A stretch of 64,000 nucleotides of DNA from Rhabdornis inornatus (GCA_013397075.1 VWZS01004822.1:428637-492636), one strand, 5' to 3'. Counted from the stretch's first letter, positions 46,973 to 61,486 are shown. Program-made: numbers and translations. Notes: generated by a model not told the origin, from the letters alone.

Positions 46973-49900
46973 GTATAAGGTAGCATTTTCTTTTTATCCA
47001 GATATGAATATCCCTTTGTTTCTCCCTTCCATACTGCTGGAGTTCAGAGCAAGAAGAGAAGGAATGAGTAAGACAAACCTACACTGTACACAGGACCATC
47101 AATATTTAATCCCGTATTAGTGACAGATTTAAGTTTTAGTAATTCATGAGCCATCTGACTTCAAATAGATGCTTTATCACATTAGAAAGAGGAGAGTCTT
47201 CTCTTCCTATGAGAGATGGCAATCCTTCCTAGGTCTGGCAGGCTGGAAGATATCGGCTCATAAAATCTTGAAACTGGAAAGCAATTTAAAGGTCTGCATG
47301 GCTTGTTGTTTATAACTTTTCTCTCCCTCTCAACCTGCAGAGTTCAATTCAAGGTTCAGTTTTAGTCTAGAACAAATAAAAGAATAGTCATAAGATTCAA
47401 AATTTCTATTCTATTCTAATGAAATATGCAACAGAAGAAAATGAACCACAATGAAAATACAGAGGACTTCTTATTAACATTTATGCCGCTTTGTCTTTCC
47501 TCTTTGGAATAATGCTGACTTAACACTTGTCTCAAGGTGCACAAGAGTAAAACCAAAGACACGTACCTAAAAATTATATGCCTCCAGCCACTAGCAGTCA
47601 AAAAATGTACCTCATAAAAGATTCAGGCTTGAAAGACCTACATTTCATTTCAAGATTCATGGAACAGCATTTAAAAAATATTAAAGTTTCACATCTTGTG
47701 TTCAAAAGTTAAGGACGAGAAGTATTCTAAGATGAAAAGACAGGAAAGCAAGTGTGGTAGCAAGAAAACAGATGAGAGATGAGCAGAAACAGAGCACAGA
47801 GGGAAACAAAATATCATTTTACTTGTTAATTGTGGAATTAGTGCTGGAAGCACCAGGAGATATCTAACATGGACTCTCTTGATTTTTTTTCAGCAACATT
47901 GTTTTCTAATTGACAAGCACACTCATCCTTATATGAATTCTTTTTCAAAACTGGAGATAATCAGGTGGGAATACTAACAACTCAAATTTTAAAGTAAATT
48001 TCTGTCTTAATAAGAAGCATCAGGTACTTCATGGCAGATGATAATTTATTAAAATATTAAACAGACATGAAAAAAAGGAGCTTTAAGGAAAGTGTTTTCT
48101 AAGCCAGAACAACTTTATAATTCTATGAAACTGTAGTGTGATAATGAAATTAAAGAAAAATACATATTATGATAAGTAAAGAAAAAAAGAAAGGGTGAGT
48201 TCATTTATGCTTATTATTTATGTGATTCCACATATCATCTATATATATCAAGTACAGGAAATACAAATTTATGTATAGACTAATCAATTAATTTAAAAAA
48301 TTAAATATGTTTTAGTTATCTAATGGTATATGTTTGAATAGGCACTCATAGACATTATATGTATAAAAATATTAGATTCAAAAACCATTATATTTCTCAT
48401 ATATTTTAAATAATATTTAAAGCACCCAGGTTTACATACTATTTCTTAGTCAGACTGATAAACAGTGAGGCCAAATATATTTGAAAATGCAGTGAACCTA
48501 GTTCTGTTCTTGCTAACACTGATACACTTTCATTTAGATAAATCTGGAAAGAATTTCACCCCACTACTGTATCTTTATTCAGTTAAATCTCTTTAATAGC
48601 ATTAAGTGTCATTTAGAAAGTTCACAATCCATAATTAGCAGTTTCTTTGAACAGGTTGTTAAAAATGTCATTTCAGAACAGCTTACCATTCAAATAATAT
48701 ATATGTGTAGAGTAATTGATTTGTCCAAACTTGCTAATTTTAGACATTACTCATGAATTAACATTAAAATTCGCATGATTTTACTGCTTGTTTTGATAAA
48801 AGGACTAACTATTAAGTAATACCCTGACCTTTAGGAAAAATTACATTCAGTACAAAAATTATACCCAGGTTTTAAGATTCAGTCACTAGTCTCTATAAAA
48901 GAGCAAAAAGAAAGCAAAACAAAATAAAATCTCTTGAAGTCACATTCTGTCATTCTCTTTCAGCTATTCTTCTGTGTTTCTGCCCCTTATATTTAATTTT
49001 ATTTCATTATATGCAACAAGACTAATTTTTCAATAATCCATTTTGGTTCTGCTCATTCATTTTACCCCCTCTGACCGTTACGTTTTTTAACCCTGAGGTA
49101 TTTTGTAACAGAATTAATTTTAATTTAATTTGTTTTATTAAGCCAAGGTTTCAAAACCAATGTTTCAAATATAAGTGATATTAAATGGTGCTACTTCATC
49201 TTGTGAGATCCAGACATCCTACAGAATACTTATATTTTACCACTAGCATGTAAAAAACAGGGGTTTTTTTAGAGAATACTATGAGTTGATTTATTGCAAT
49301 AAATTTTTTTCTAATATTTATTTTTTTAATGTTACAATGAGTTTTATTTTCTCCTTTGCTGCATAGAAAGGTAATTGTGAGAATTTTTAGGGAAGAAAAA
49401 ACTTCTTTCACCTGAAAATTCTCATAATGAAAATATCAGTCTAGAACTGAAGTTAAGAATAAATGCATTAGAAAGTGTGGCATAGAAAGGGAAGAAAAGC
49501 CACAACTATTAGCTCTAGAAATAGCAAACAGAAGATGATGAGGAAAATCCACTATAAGAGTTTTCAGAGACATGACAGGATCCTGAAAACAAGGGTATTC
49601 TCTGTGACCTTCCTGAGCGGTCCTCTATAAATACGTGATTCCACCTCTGTGAATGAGGAGACTTGGGATTCAACCACAGCAAAGGTCATTCAGGTTAGAT
49701 CAGACAAAATCTTCACAGAAGCACACCAACATTACGGATTTCCTGGAAATATCATGAATATGCTGGATGAACATATTTGAAATGACACAGATATTTAGTT
49801 TTAGCTGATGCAGGGGATCAACAGTGTTGCTATTGAAGTTATTCTCAGATCTCAGTATTTTTGCAATTTTTATGGATTTACAGAGGTTTCAAATGAAAAA

Positions 49901-51583
49901 ACCCTAATTTCTATATACATCAAATCTTAAAAGATATAAGAAGAAAAAAATGCTCACAAATCTCACTGAACAAGATCCCACCATTTTCCAAATGATTGTA
50001 TCACAATTCTAGATCTATAATCTACATTAATAGAGTCCAAATATCTTAGCTGAATAAAATACAACCAAGAAATATAGGCAGTTTTGGGATATGTGACAAA
50101 TTAAAGTTTTGATGGTAGAAATATATAATGAACTATTGAGCCAGAGAGTCTAGTCTAGAAAAAAGTAAATCATACCTGCACACAAAGGAAATCAAGTGGC
50201 TCAGGAGTATTGAGTTACATGGGACTCTGTATTTTTGTATTTTGCTGCAGTAGGTTAAGAGATGGAATTGCTCTTTTTGGAAACTTCTCTACACTTACAT
50301 GTACCACACTGCACCAACTTGTTTGGCTGTGGCTGAATCTTCATTTTACCACAGTGGAAGTCATAGTTTGCTATCACTACTTGCAGTCACTGGTTCCTTG
50401 CATCAGTGAACAAGAGAGCAGTCAGGGAAGAAAATGTGACTTCAAAAGCACTAAGGTGTTTGAAGTGCCCTGAGTTCCTCTACTATTTGTTCTGATGATG
50501 TGTTGCCTTAGGAATACTCAGAAGCACTAAAGAGTTTCTCTCCAGCTCCCGTGATCTGCCTGACACAAGGAGCACTGATTAGCTATCAGGGAGCCATGAA
50601 TCATCTCCCAGTTCTACTGATCAGTTAATATTCACCTTAGGGGAGGTAACATGCCGCAGAAGTGCTAATGTACACGAGAAACTTATGACCTGCCTGTTCA
50701 GACTGCAGTACCCCATCCCCCTCCTATGCCCTGCTTTTGAAATATTTCCTATTCAGGAGCCAGGGAATTGGTTCCATCAGCTGTAGAAGTGATGGCTTTT
50801 CCACAGGGAGGATACTTTGAGCTTGCTCCTTTCTGACCCAATTACGCTGCTTGAAGGCAACCGATATGGCTGCATGTGTCTAAAACGTGCCCACTGAGCT
50901 TCTCACAGACCTTCAATGACTCTGAGCAGTCAAGGTCTGCTGCTAATGGTTTCAACAGGTAATAGGTCCTCCATTTGGCCTGTCACTTAAAGGAGCGAGA
51001 AGGAAAGCAGGTAACATTGGAAAAGGGTACTTATTGGTGCAGAAAAAAGGAGAATTGGTCTTAAACGGGAAGAGACAGACTGTAGCTAGACAGAAAATCT
51101 GTAAAGTTGTCCTGAACCTGGATCCAGCTGATGCAACTGGTGACATAGTTCCACTCTGTGCCAGAGGCAGGTTTGCTAGAAAACAAGGAAGAAATGATTC
51201 TTTAGGGACAGGACTTCATGGATTAAGAATATAGTTATCTGCCTTAAAATGTTTCAGTTAACTGATGCTCCTGGTTTTTATGTTACATGGTATGTCTCTG
51301 AAAATATAATCTTGATTCAACATTGGTATTTAGTCTTGTGAAATGCCAAATATATGAAGCAAAGAAGCTGGGGCATTGTATTTGTTGAGTTTAAACTTAT
51401 AAATGTTGTAGTAATTTATTAAGTTGTACTAAATTGAAGAGTGAGAAGAATAGAGGCTCGATTATGTTTTTCATATAATACACAAGTCCTTTGTACTTAA
51501 TACTTCAGTTTGTTCTAACTTTTCCTTTATCCCTGCTGTCACCAACATGCATTTTAAAAGCTTGCATGGGATTTATTCTTTTT
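46973..51583. other. Unique AT-rich DNA, no gene seen
   Basis: The stretch 48200-48450 is extremely AT-rich. A faint CR1-tip-like sequence near 47258-47300 was not accepted. Frames are 87 codons or fewer and featureless. Confidence 0.5.
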
Positions 51584-51597
51584 GTTTCCATGGCAAC
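51584..51597. promoter_or_regulatory. RFX X-box palindrome
   Basis: 'gtttccatggcaac' is a near-perfect X-box (GTTnCCATGGnAAC), stronger than the copy at 18545. RFX factors bind this palindrome. No promoter or first exon is evident around it, so it would be distal if functional. Confidence 0.5.
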
Positions 51598-54229
51598 AAT
51601 GACACTGATCCCTCAGATATGGAAATCTCCATTTATTCTGAAAATTGTTTCCTGGCAGGATTGTCTTGGATCTGAATCTTGCAATTGAATATACAGGAAT
51701 TTTATCTTTACATATATCATGTATATTGTATGTAGTCAGGGATAGAGATATTTGGCCTGCTTCCTTGGCTATCAATTGTACTAGCTGCTGGTCTTGTTGG
51801 GCTTTAGATGCTACCTGGAATTAGGAGTTAACTATTTTGCTGGCCTTTGAACTAGCATAACCACATTTTTTGGCTGTGAAGCTTGTGACATTTCTGCTTC
51901 CAGAAAAATGAATGCAAATTTCGTTACTTCAACAGAGGAAAGCAAGAGCACATCTGCTACTTAGCGTATTTGATCATTTTAGTTGAATGATGATAGACAT
52001 TGCAAAGAATTGTTTATCTGGGTTTGTGGATTCGTCTTCCAATCAGTTATTCAAAAAGTTACAGATGATAGTTTCACTATATTTATGCTGGGACCCATTT
52101 TATTTTACAAAGCTCTTAATTAATCTTGCAAACCAATAGGAGAAAAATCACTTAGACTTATTTGCTAAGCCATCATTTGTCATTCCCTCTTATCCTTGAT
52201 TAAATTTGAAATCAGATAGGTTTGCCTGCAAGCATGAGGAAAGCCAAGCTCAGACACCTGAGTAGAAGTGAAATTGGACCAGAAGTAAATGCCTCAAGAT
52301 TTGTAACTGCAGTGAGACAAATAACAGAGCTGGCAGTAAAGAAAGAGAAATTCTGTTATGATGTCCTCAGTGTTTCCCACATTTAGCAGTTTCAGCTTTT
52401 TTTCCTCTTAGCTCTGTACTCTTTCAACCTCTAACATAGTAACAGGTTTAGCTATGAACAGACATTTATTTACATGGAGTCAAATATTCAAATGTCTTGC
52501 TAAAGGAGCTTAAAGCACTATAATTAACCCATCACAAAATATAATATAATATAACAAAAATGCTTTTTAAAGTTTAATCTACTAATGACTCTCATCATGG
52601 ATTCACATTTTGCCCGTTTTTTTATATGTCATACATCAGTGGTTAGATAAATACTCTGATTGCCATCATTTTTACAGCACTTTGAGAGTCCAAGTTGATA
52701 ACTGTCATTAATCACAATCTCAGCAGCACAGCACTTTGAACATATCTGCCACAGAGCACCAACAGCAGTGACCAATAAGGGACATAATTTGTTCTGTTTA
52801 ATACTAAAACTTGTGCTTTGTTGCTTTATATCCACATGTCGTTTCAAGCACAGAGAACCTCCAAAATCCCTGACTGTTAGGGAGATTGTTTGTATTCTTT
52901 GTACTCAAGATAGGTTGTTTTTCTTTCCTTTGGGAGTTAAAATTCAAACTTGCAGTGATTAAACTAAGAGTGGCTTTGTTCATGCTCATTCATATTGTAC
53001 TCAACTATGATAAAAGCCCTCTGGCCTCTGAAGCCATGTAGTTTCTGATGGAGAGTCACAGGGAGATAAGCAATTGCAGAAAAAGTGAGTTATGCACTAA
53101 CAAACAGGAAAAATACCAGTACTGGGAATATCACTATCAGGAATTGTTCATGAGTTGGTCCTGATTTAGCAATTTTCACAGTATTCTTTTTAACAATGAA
53201 ACAACTACTGAATGTAAATTTCTGAACAAAAGGCAAAATTCAGCATAGATAATATCAAACTTCATGATTTTGGTAGCTTGTCTGTGATTCTATTTTTTGG
53301 GGGGTAAAGAGAGGAACTAGCTTATGTATCTTTGAACTATGACCTGACATTAATGTGTTTACAGATTGTTTATGCAGATGTTCTAAGTTACCAAATCTAC
53401 CATGATTTTTCTATAACAAAGTGTTAGTTCATGCACATGAATTTTGGTGGCTACCTGAATGTCCAAATATATGCTATAATTCCCTTAATATATACCGAAT
53501 TAATTATATATTCATAATACTTTTTTTTTTCTTGTTCTCTGGTCACTTCAGCAGTTCTGTTGGATCATTGTTCATTAATGGGTCACCAAGGAAGTTACAA
53601 ATTGAAGCATTCACACTAATTTTTCTCTGTAAACTAGGTATATTATCATCATTAGTCAATCATTATTAATATAATTGAAAAAAAAATAGAGATGGAAGAT
53701 GAAGTAAAAAATTAAACTCTGTTATGACTTTATACATGTCATTAAGGAAATTTCAGCTGTGACATATGTAAGAAATAGTATACTTAATGATAAATCTTTT
53801 TATTTTGTAGATATTAATTATTATTCCTTAGTTTGAACATCAGTGTTCATGGAAGATGAGTGTTTTTTCATACAACAGAAGCACTAGACACAGAAAGTAT
53901 TTAACATAAACTTGCATAGTTCAGTGTCTCATGGACTTAATTTATGGGATGTATAAAAAGACTAAAAAAATAAGTGCTATTGAAAATCGTCCTTGAAGGT
54001 GTTTAAAATCGGAATATATGTCACTATAAATAGAAGCTGACTTAGCCTATATTCAGTCTTCTTAGTTTTAGATAGGATATTATTTTTTTTACTTTTAATT
54101 TTTACAACCGTTCTTCTCCAGTTTAAGTGACCAACCTTTTTCACAGTTCATTAATATAGAACTTTACATTGTCTTTTGAACAGACCATATTTTTGCCCTA
54201 ATATAAAACCATAACAATTTTCATGGTCT
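51598..54229. other. Unique AT-rich DNA, no gene seen
   Basis: No repeat body identified. Short AATAT-type repeats near 52540-52555. Frames are 82 codons or fewer. Confidence 0.5.
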
Positions 54230-54298
54230 ACGATACTGAGGAGGTCAGATTAGATTAACTAAAGATCTCTTTTGGCCTCGAAACCTTCTTATGTAATA
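54230..54298 (+). mobile_element. Possible ancient CR1 3' tip
   Basis: 'gaggtcagattagattaact' then 'aaagatctcttttggcctcgaaaccttcttatgta' resembles the older reptile/bird CR1 terminus ('ggtcagactagatgatca ... ggtcccttctggccttaaaatctatga'). Only about 65 bp with many differences, so tentative. Confidence 0.45.
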
Positions 54299-54603
54299 TC
54301 TTTTTTTGCTGGAAATGTCATAACAGTCCTGTCTGACTCTGACTGCATGCTATTAAATTAAGTTATATGCTTATTGAAAGCTAATTTGTTTCTTAAAAGG
54401 TACAATTAAATAAAAAATATTGCATTTAAAAATATGACGAAAATTCTAATCTCTCTCCCTTATTCTAGGTTTTTACATACTATCCACAGTGACTGTGTTT
54501 CTTGCAGGCATATGCTAAGGCATACATTTCATACATGAATAAGCTCCCCAGGCAAAAAGAAAAAAGTATGTAGTGTCTTTACTGAAGTGATTTCTTGGCA
54601 AAC

Positions 54604-54714
54604 TTTTTTGGCTTTGTTTTGGTTTCTTTTGGGTTTTTTTCTTGTTTTTTTTTTTTTTGTTTGTTTGGTTGATTGTTATTTTTTTGGGTTGTTTGTTTTT
54701 TTTTCTTTTTTTTA
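54604..54714. repeat. T/G-rich low-complexity tract
   Basis: About 110 bases of T-runs broken by G, GG and GGG, with few C or A. Same character as 22011-22111. Confidence 0.95.
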
Positions 54715-57700
54715 ATTTGAGCTTTTGTATTCTTTGCTCAAATTCATATGTATATATCCAACTGTTTAGCTAGATGGGTAAAGTTAGGAAAACCCCACAG
54801 CCATACTTCTTATCTGAGGAGAAGTGCTAAAATATGTAAGAATTCTTAGCTCTTAGGGCATTTGGACAGTAAGTTTCAACTCCTTCACAAGATGACTATT
54901 TCTTCCTTGAATAAAAGAAGGTCATGCCAATTATGACCTCTAGCCTGGAGGTAGTGTTTTCACTATTCTGAATGTCGTTTTGGTGGTGATAAAAGCAAGA
55001 CCATAAATTCAGTTCCAAAGGACCTACATAGTAAGAGCCACTTTCTAGATCTCCATGGTCCTGTCTTACCTTGCACTGACTTCTTTTATTTATGAGTATA
55101 TCTCATACAAGCAGTGAGCCAACCTTGAAGTAAATCATGTGTCTGCACATTGCATTAGGGAAGCAGGCTGATATGGCTCCTTCCCAGTCTCCCAAAGGTT
55201 ACATGTAAATTTTACAAATATGTCAGTATTTGTTCCTTGCTAGTAGCCTAGGAAAGGGATATACGGGTTTCAGCTACAGCACAGAGGATGGGACTTCATG
55301 GAGGGGGCTGAACCTGTTTTTAACATACTTTTCCTTTAAAGGGGGGTACTAGGATGTGCAAGTCAGTCAGATCAAAGGATACAAAGAGGATCAGGGAAGG
55401 AGAGCAGACATTTGCCTCTTTCTGCTTGTTGGATGGATCATCCAGCAGTGCCATTCTGTTTAATTTTCTTTGTCCTGGAATGAATCCCAGTTGCACCAGA
55501 CACAGATAATTATGCAAATATATATGTAAAATATATATGAAATAATAACCTAAATGTGTTTATAATTTTCATACAATGTGAAGGGCAGACATTTGTCTAT
55601 CTTGTGTGTGAGTATGCTCATTCTGCACCTGAAATCTCCTCAGTGTGCATGAAACAGGCTTTGAGCTGTGAATTCAGTGATCCTGCAACTGAATACAGTG
55701 ACAAAGGTATGGGTTCCAAATTAAGTGTGAATAGCTCATTTCCTGTCTCTTCCCACTACAGCAAAAACTCTGCTCTTGAAAAGCAAAAATACATCAAATG
55801 GAACATATTGTAGATATACACTTACTCGTGTTTTCTCCTGCATTCAAAATATTTTTAACTTCTCATTTTAATTTTGTGTTATGCTGAATCACAAAGCAGA
55901 AAACATTATATAAAAGGCTAGATTAAAATAAAAGGTTATTTCCATGTTTGTACTGGCTTTAGCTTAGGATATCTCTTGCTTAGGTTTTTCCAAAAATGTC
56001 CCTGTACACAGAGATGGAGAATTCCTATATTATTTAAGTTAAAGTTCAGGCTCTCATTAATGTGGTATTTAAATTAAGAGCAGGGAAAAACAAAACACAG
56101 CTCATCAAAAAAACCCCACCCGAAACAGCAAAAGCTTCTTAGATGTTGAAATTCTGATTCAGTGTGAAAATAGAGTAATTTTTTCCTAAAGTTCTCAACA
56201 AACTGTAGGTCAAGGAGCAACGAGAGTTGCCTCACACAAATCATAACAAAAATACCATTTTAAAGTTTGGCCAAAATATAATGATTTTTCAAAATCTTTC
56301 TGCTTTCATTTTGTTTTGGTTTTTGACAGCTTTTGAAATATCATATTATTGTGATTATGATGTATTGGTATGTAGTTATTTTTTGTCCTACTGCAGATGT
56401 TTAATATGAACATTAATAGTTTTAATTTGCCTTTGGTCAAAGACCCTTAGATGTCTCATGTAAGACTATTTCTAACTTCACCAAAGACATGCATTCACCT
56501 TTGAGTCCATCTGTTGTGCTGGATAATTAAGCACAAGTATTTGATGCTGGTTTTATTTTAATCCAAATCACTTTACATGTATGAATTATCAATGTCAAAA
56601 AGTAAAAAATATCATCAGGTCATCATTCCCCTTCTCTCTAACCTGACTGCTGGTGGGTTTAGTGAAATCCCCTATTAGTAAATTCTTGGATTATATACTT
56701 GTGCCTCCGGTATTTCTGTTCTGTGCAGTTTTCTACACCTCTAGGTTCTCCCTCAGAAAAAAAAAAAATCCAAATTTGAAGGTGTCTTATAATACCGTAG
56801 CTAATGTTAGTTGCCTGAAACAGATAAGTAATTTATAAAGATCAAATTAAAAAGTAACATTTTCTAACTTGTTCATTTTCCATGTTAAAGATTGCTTGAG
56901 TGCATCCTTGTCAGAGTAGGGAATTTGGCTCACAGATTTTAAATAATTTGAGCACTTCAATTCAAAATATTACTATTGATTTAAATCAAATTACTTGGAA
57001 AGGTAAGGTTTCAATGTAGGGTTTTCTAGGTGAACATGATCATTGCCTCTGTGAAACTGCAAAGGGATGTTTGGTTTTATTTTACTTTATCAAATCTCTG
57101 TAGTACTCCTGCTTTGAATAACAAAATCCTAAATGAAACTTTGTGTAGAAAATATCAGAATTTAAGATAAAATAATGAACTGTTAGAAATATCATCTGTC
57201 AAGTGATACATCTTACCCTTCAACTCCCTTCTCTCAGGTACTATTAATATCTGGGATCCTCTGCAGGATAATCTGTGGTTTTTCAGACAAGGGACATTCC
57301 TCTATGGTCATTTCACCTAACCCTAACAATTTGTTTCTCAGACTTGGTATGGTGTTTCACCTTTGAAATAACACATGCTGTAAAGAACTGAAAAGAAGAA
57401 ATGTTTGTGTTTCATCTGTTGCCAGCCAACTGCTCATCTTTGATTCTGTAGAGTGTGGGAGATAAAAAGATTATATACCACGTTTTTAATTTCTTCCTCT
57501 TGGAGCAACTGCCATTTGGTAAAAAATGTTAAGAACCCTTCTGTTTTAAGCACAGAAGAATATTAGTTTTATTTGAACTTATTTTAAAATCCAATGCTTG
57601 GTTAGGGCTGATAGGGCTGTAACAAGTCATCAAAGGTTTAAAAAGAAATTACTAACTCCTCAATTTAACATGTCTAGTAGAGAATATTGTTAAATGGATG

Positions 57701-60116
57701 AACTTAAATGGCTTGTGTTCTTGGGGCATGTGTAGGTATTTCTCTACTTCCCAAGTCTCCCTCATTTCTGGATGTCTGAGAAGTAATTTGTAATGTATGT
57801 TATTATAATACAGCCAGCAGAGAGGAAAAATAAAATATGAAATAAAAATAAAATATGCAAATAAAATGTTCAACTGTGTTTTTCACTATAGAAAGATGGT
57901 ATATAGTAATAGTATACATTAATTCACATACTTTCTACATATCCATATAGAAATAGAGACAGTGGATATCAGATATCACATTTCATAATGTAAAGATAGA
58001 AATCAGTGGAGTTATGCATTTTCACCTTTTCATATTTACAGGCAGTATTATTGCACATACGTTGAGAGCTGAACAAAAATATTCATTGTGTCTGAAGGAT
58101 AAAACAATCTATTTCTCTACATATACATTTTTGCACAGAAATTATCCATGGGGAAAAAAATCAAATAACTTTCTTCTAAATATTACAGAGGAGAAAGTCT
58201 GTGATATCAGCTTTGTCAGGTGACAACAAGTAAAATATGTTCTTACTTTACTGAAGGATAATGTTATCACTGCAGTGCTCTCAATCAGAGTAAGATGATT
58301 CATCCTGTGTATCCTGGAGCATTAATAGTGAACATCACACTAGCAATTCTTCTCGCACTTGAACTTTTGCAACTTATGTTCAAAACAGATGCAAATTTAG
58401 CCAAAAATACCAACAACATCCTTCTATTGTGGCCAGTTATACAGTGACTGATTCTGAGAAATATATAATTGCATTAAATACAAACAGAAATGTAGAGGTT
58501 AAAGAAAGCATCATTTAAAAGACTCATGCACATTGTGTTTTTCCATCAGAGACCTTATAAAATGTCAACATGACTTAATTTTGTCATTCTGGTGCTGTCT
58601 GGTCTTACAGACATTTACCTGAAAAAAACTCTAACCCTGCTGAAGTAATTAAATTCACCTGAGATATCACCTACAGAAATAAAGGCTAATCCATTTCACT
58701 TTCATTGGTAATGAACATGCACTTAGAACCCCCACATGCCAATATTAACACAGACACTTCACTGTATTTCTTCTCAAATAAGTTTCCTGAAAAATGCCAA
58801 AATGTACTCTTTCCTTTTTTGAGGCATTGAGAGATACACGTGGAGGCCACGTTAAAGGAAGAGCATAAAGTAAAATCTCTTCTCCAACTCAGAAACAAGG
58901 ATAACTGAGCAAAGGTGCATTTACAGAAGACCAACAGGAGAGATTGCAGTGTGAGACAGACCCATTTTTTGTTTAAATCCTTTTTCTCCCTGTGATATCT
59001 TTCCCTTGCTGACTAAAAAATGTTTTGACTTGACTAAGTTTTCCTAAGTTAATGCAATTTGCTGTCTTTAAAGGAGTTTGGAAAACACAGGGTTTCTATC
59101 AAGTCCATCATAGCTAAAGAAATAAAATGTCAGAGGACAAAGAAAAGTAGTATCTCTTGTCCCCAGCACAGTGCAGAGTAACAGCAAAAGCTGTCACTGT
59201 GGGGCCGAGGCATAGCTTTCCAAATTACTCCCTCTCCATTAAAACAAGCAAACAATAAAACAAACAAAAAGCCCCCAAGCCCAACCACAAAACGTCAAGG
59301 AGACTCACAGAGAGCAAGGGGACAGAATGGACAAATGACTTCCCATTAGTCACAGTAGGGCAGGTAAAACAGGTGTGTGAATGCAGGGCTGCCAGGCCCT
59401 GGAGTTAGCAATCCCACTGTAGGAGAAGCCATCCTCTCTGCAAGAGACATCATGTAATGTTGATTGAACATCCACACTGTAAAACACCTGCATTTTCTAG
59501 CGTGCCATGACAGAATTTTTTCACCTGGCTTTTATCACAAAAGCTTGATTTTGAAGCCTTTGTTCCCTATATTATTTGCTTTTTGATTAAACATCACCCA
59601 TTGTTATATATTCTGAGAAATGCTGGCCCTGCAGCGATTGTAAATCGATAGCTAGATGTGGAAGAATAGGAAGGGTAAGGGAAAGAAAGAAAAGGAGAAA
59701 AGTTTCTTACAGCTAAGTGAGAAAGAAAGTTAATAAAAATAGGTCAGGCAATTTCAGCCCTTTCTCATATGAAACAAATGGGCTAATCTTAAGCAGGAGT
59801 CACACATAAGGCTCTTCAGTGTATCTGGGGCTCATCAGGAGGTAGCATGCACATAGCAATAGAAAAATCCTTTTTCATTGATATCAGGAAGATTTCAGGA
59901 TAATAGATTATCCTGCAAAGAATTTGTATTACATCTGTCTTTTTACCTAGGATTGAATAAATATTGCAGAAATTAAACTGATGTGTTATCCAGGTCATGT
60001 ACTTAACAATGATTAAGCTGAAAAAGCATATATGAAAATATTAGAACATTTTCTTAAAAATCTGTAGAATGGTACTCTAAATGGATGAAAAAAAGGAAAA
60101 CAGAAGGTAAGGGGTC
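54715..60116. other. Unique AT-rich DNA, no gene seen
   Basis: An A/C-rich patch lies at about 59250-59295 ('aaacaagcaaacaataaaac'). Frames are 85 codons or fewer and featureless. Confidence 0.5.
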
Positions 60117-60151
60117 TTTGTTTGTTTTTTTTGTTTGTTTTTTTTTTTTTT
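60117..60151. repeat. T-rich tract with G interruptions
   Basis: (TTTG)n grading into T14 or longer. Confidence 0.95.
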
Positions 60152-60926
60152 AACCTCAAAAGACAATCATTTTAGTTGTGTAGTTCCTGGAAATAAAACC
60201 TTCCATAATGTAATTAAATTATATTCAAAGTAACTCACATATAAAGTCTACAAATTAAAATCCTACTGGAACTCCTACTTATCTGTCTGCTGTAATTAAA
60301 TTCATCGTGGAATCTTGGGAGAAAAAAATATTTAAAATACAGAAGGGGAAGAAACTTCCAAATTCAGGCATGAAAATAGAAGACATCCAAGTGGCACAAA
60401 GTTACAATTCAGGAAAGATGTTGTTAGTTGTATTTGGATCACAACTATAGCAACTGTTAGCATGTGTCACTGCCTCTAATGGTATATGGGTTCAATCAGA
60501 GCACACAGAATACCAGATGGGACTGGAGGAAGCTGTCAGCAGAAAGAAACTATGCTCTCTGATTTTTGCATTCCTGTGCAAAAAGCTGCTATTGTCAACT
60601 GTTTTTATCTGTAAAACCAATGCTTTTGTTATAAATCTTGGCATGGTCTGGGATTACAAAGCCAGTAAGCACCAGATGGCTGAAGAGATTCAGGCCAGGT
60701 CTGGAGCCTCCTGCCAGCCTTGTTTCTGCAATCAGGAGTATTCAGTAATACGATCCATGTTCAACATGTCTGGGTGAGCAGATGCTCCTCACGTGTAGAC
60801 ACAGTAAGTACACTGACAAAACTGTAGCATGACTGGTAGACAGATGCCTGATGAAAGTAAGGAAGAAGATTATTTAGATGAGTGCAAAGGGAAGTGTTGT
60901 TGGAATAGAGAATTGTTGCAATCTGC

Positions 60927-61486
60927 TGTGCTAGTTTGACTGGGATAGAGTAGGAGCTGGTACGGGCCTCTGTTTTAGATTTGTGACCAAAACATTGCTG
61001 GTAACACAGGGAAATTTTAATTATTTACACAGTGTCAAGGACGTTTCTGTTTCTCACCCCATCAGGTCAGCAAACAGGCTGGGGATGCTTAAGCAGCTGG
61101 GAGGAGACACAGCTGGGACAGCTGACCCCAACTGACCAGAGAGATATTCCATACTGTATGTCTTAATTTTCAGCATATAAAGCTGAAGAAAGAAGAAGGA
61201 AAGAGGACATGTTCAGAGTGATGGTGTTTGTCTTCCCAGGTCACTACATGTGGGAGAGTCCTGTTTTCCTGGGAATGGCTGAACACCTGCCTGCCCATGG
61301 GTAGAGTGAATTAATTTCTTGTTTTGCTAATTTTTGTGTGAGTGGCTTTTGCTTTACCTCTTTAACTGTCTTTGTCTGGACCCATAGGTTTTCTCACTTT
61401 GGCTTTTCTGATTAACTTCCCCATTCTGGTATGGGGGGAGGGAGTGCAGGACTGTGTGGGGCTTTTTTGTGGGCCGTGCTTAAACA
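60927..61486 (+). mobile_element. Solo ERV LTR
   Basis: Recognised as a very common avian LTR: it starts 'tgtgctagtttgactggg' and continues through 'acacagctgggacagctgaccccaactgacc', 'agagtgatggtgtttgtcttccc' and 'ggctgaacacctgcctgccc' to 'ggttttctcactttggc' and a terminal 'ttaaaca'. TG...CA ends give a length of 560 bp. 'tctgc' (60922-60926) and 'tctgt' (61487-61491) could be a 5-bp target duplication with one change. No viral genes adjoin it, so it is a recombination product (solo LTR). A TATA box lies at about 61175. It shares its family with the fragment at 30565-30685. Confidence 0.88.
61175..61182 (+). promoter_or_regulatory. TATA box of the solo LTR
   Basis: 'atataaag' about 250 bp into the LTR, at the usual U3/R position for this family. 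I see no intact AATAAA downstream within the LTR. Confidence 0.45.

Noticed and set aside
47258..47300. Possible CR1 tip ('ataaaatcttgaaactgg ... ttaaaggtctgcatgg')
   Set aside because: Only scattered agreement with the CR1 terminus and no supporting upstream 3' UTR blocks.
18461..52769. Identical 15-mer 'agcaccaacagcagt' at 18461-18475 and 52755-52769
   Set aside because: A few 15-base matches are expected by chance within a 64-kb window, and the flanks do not align.
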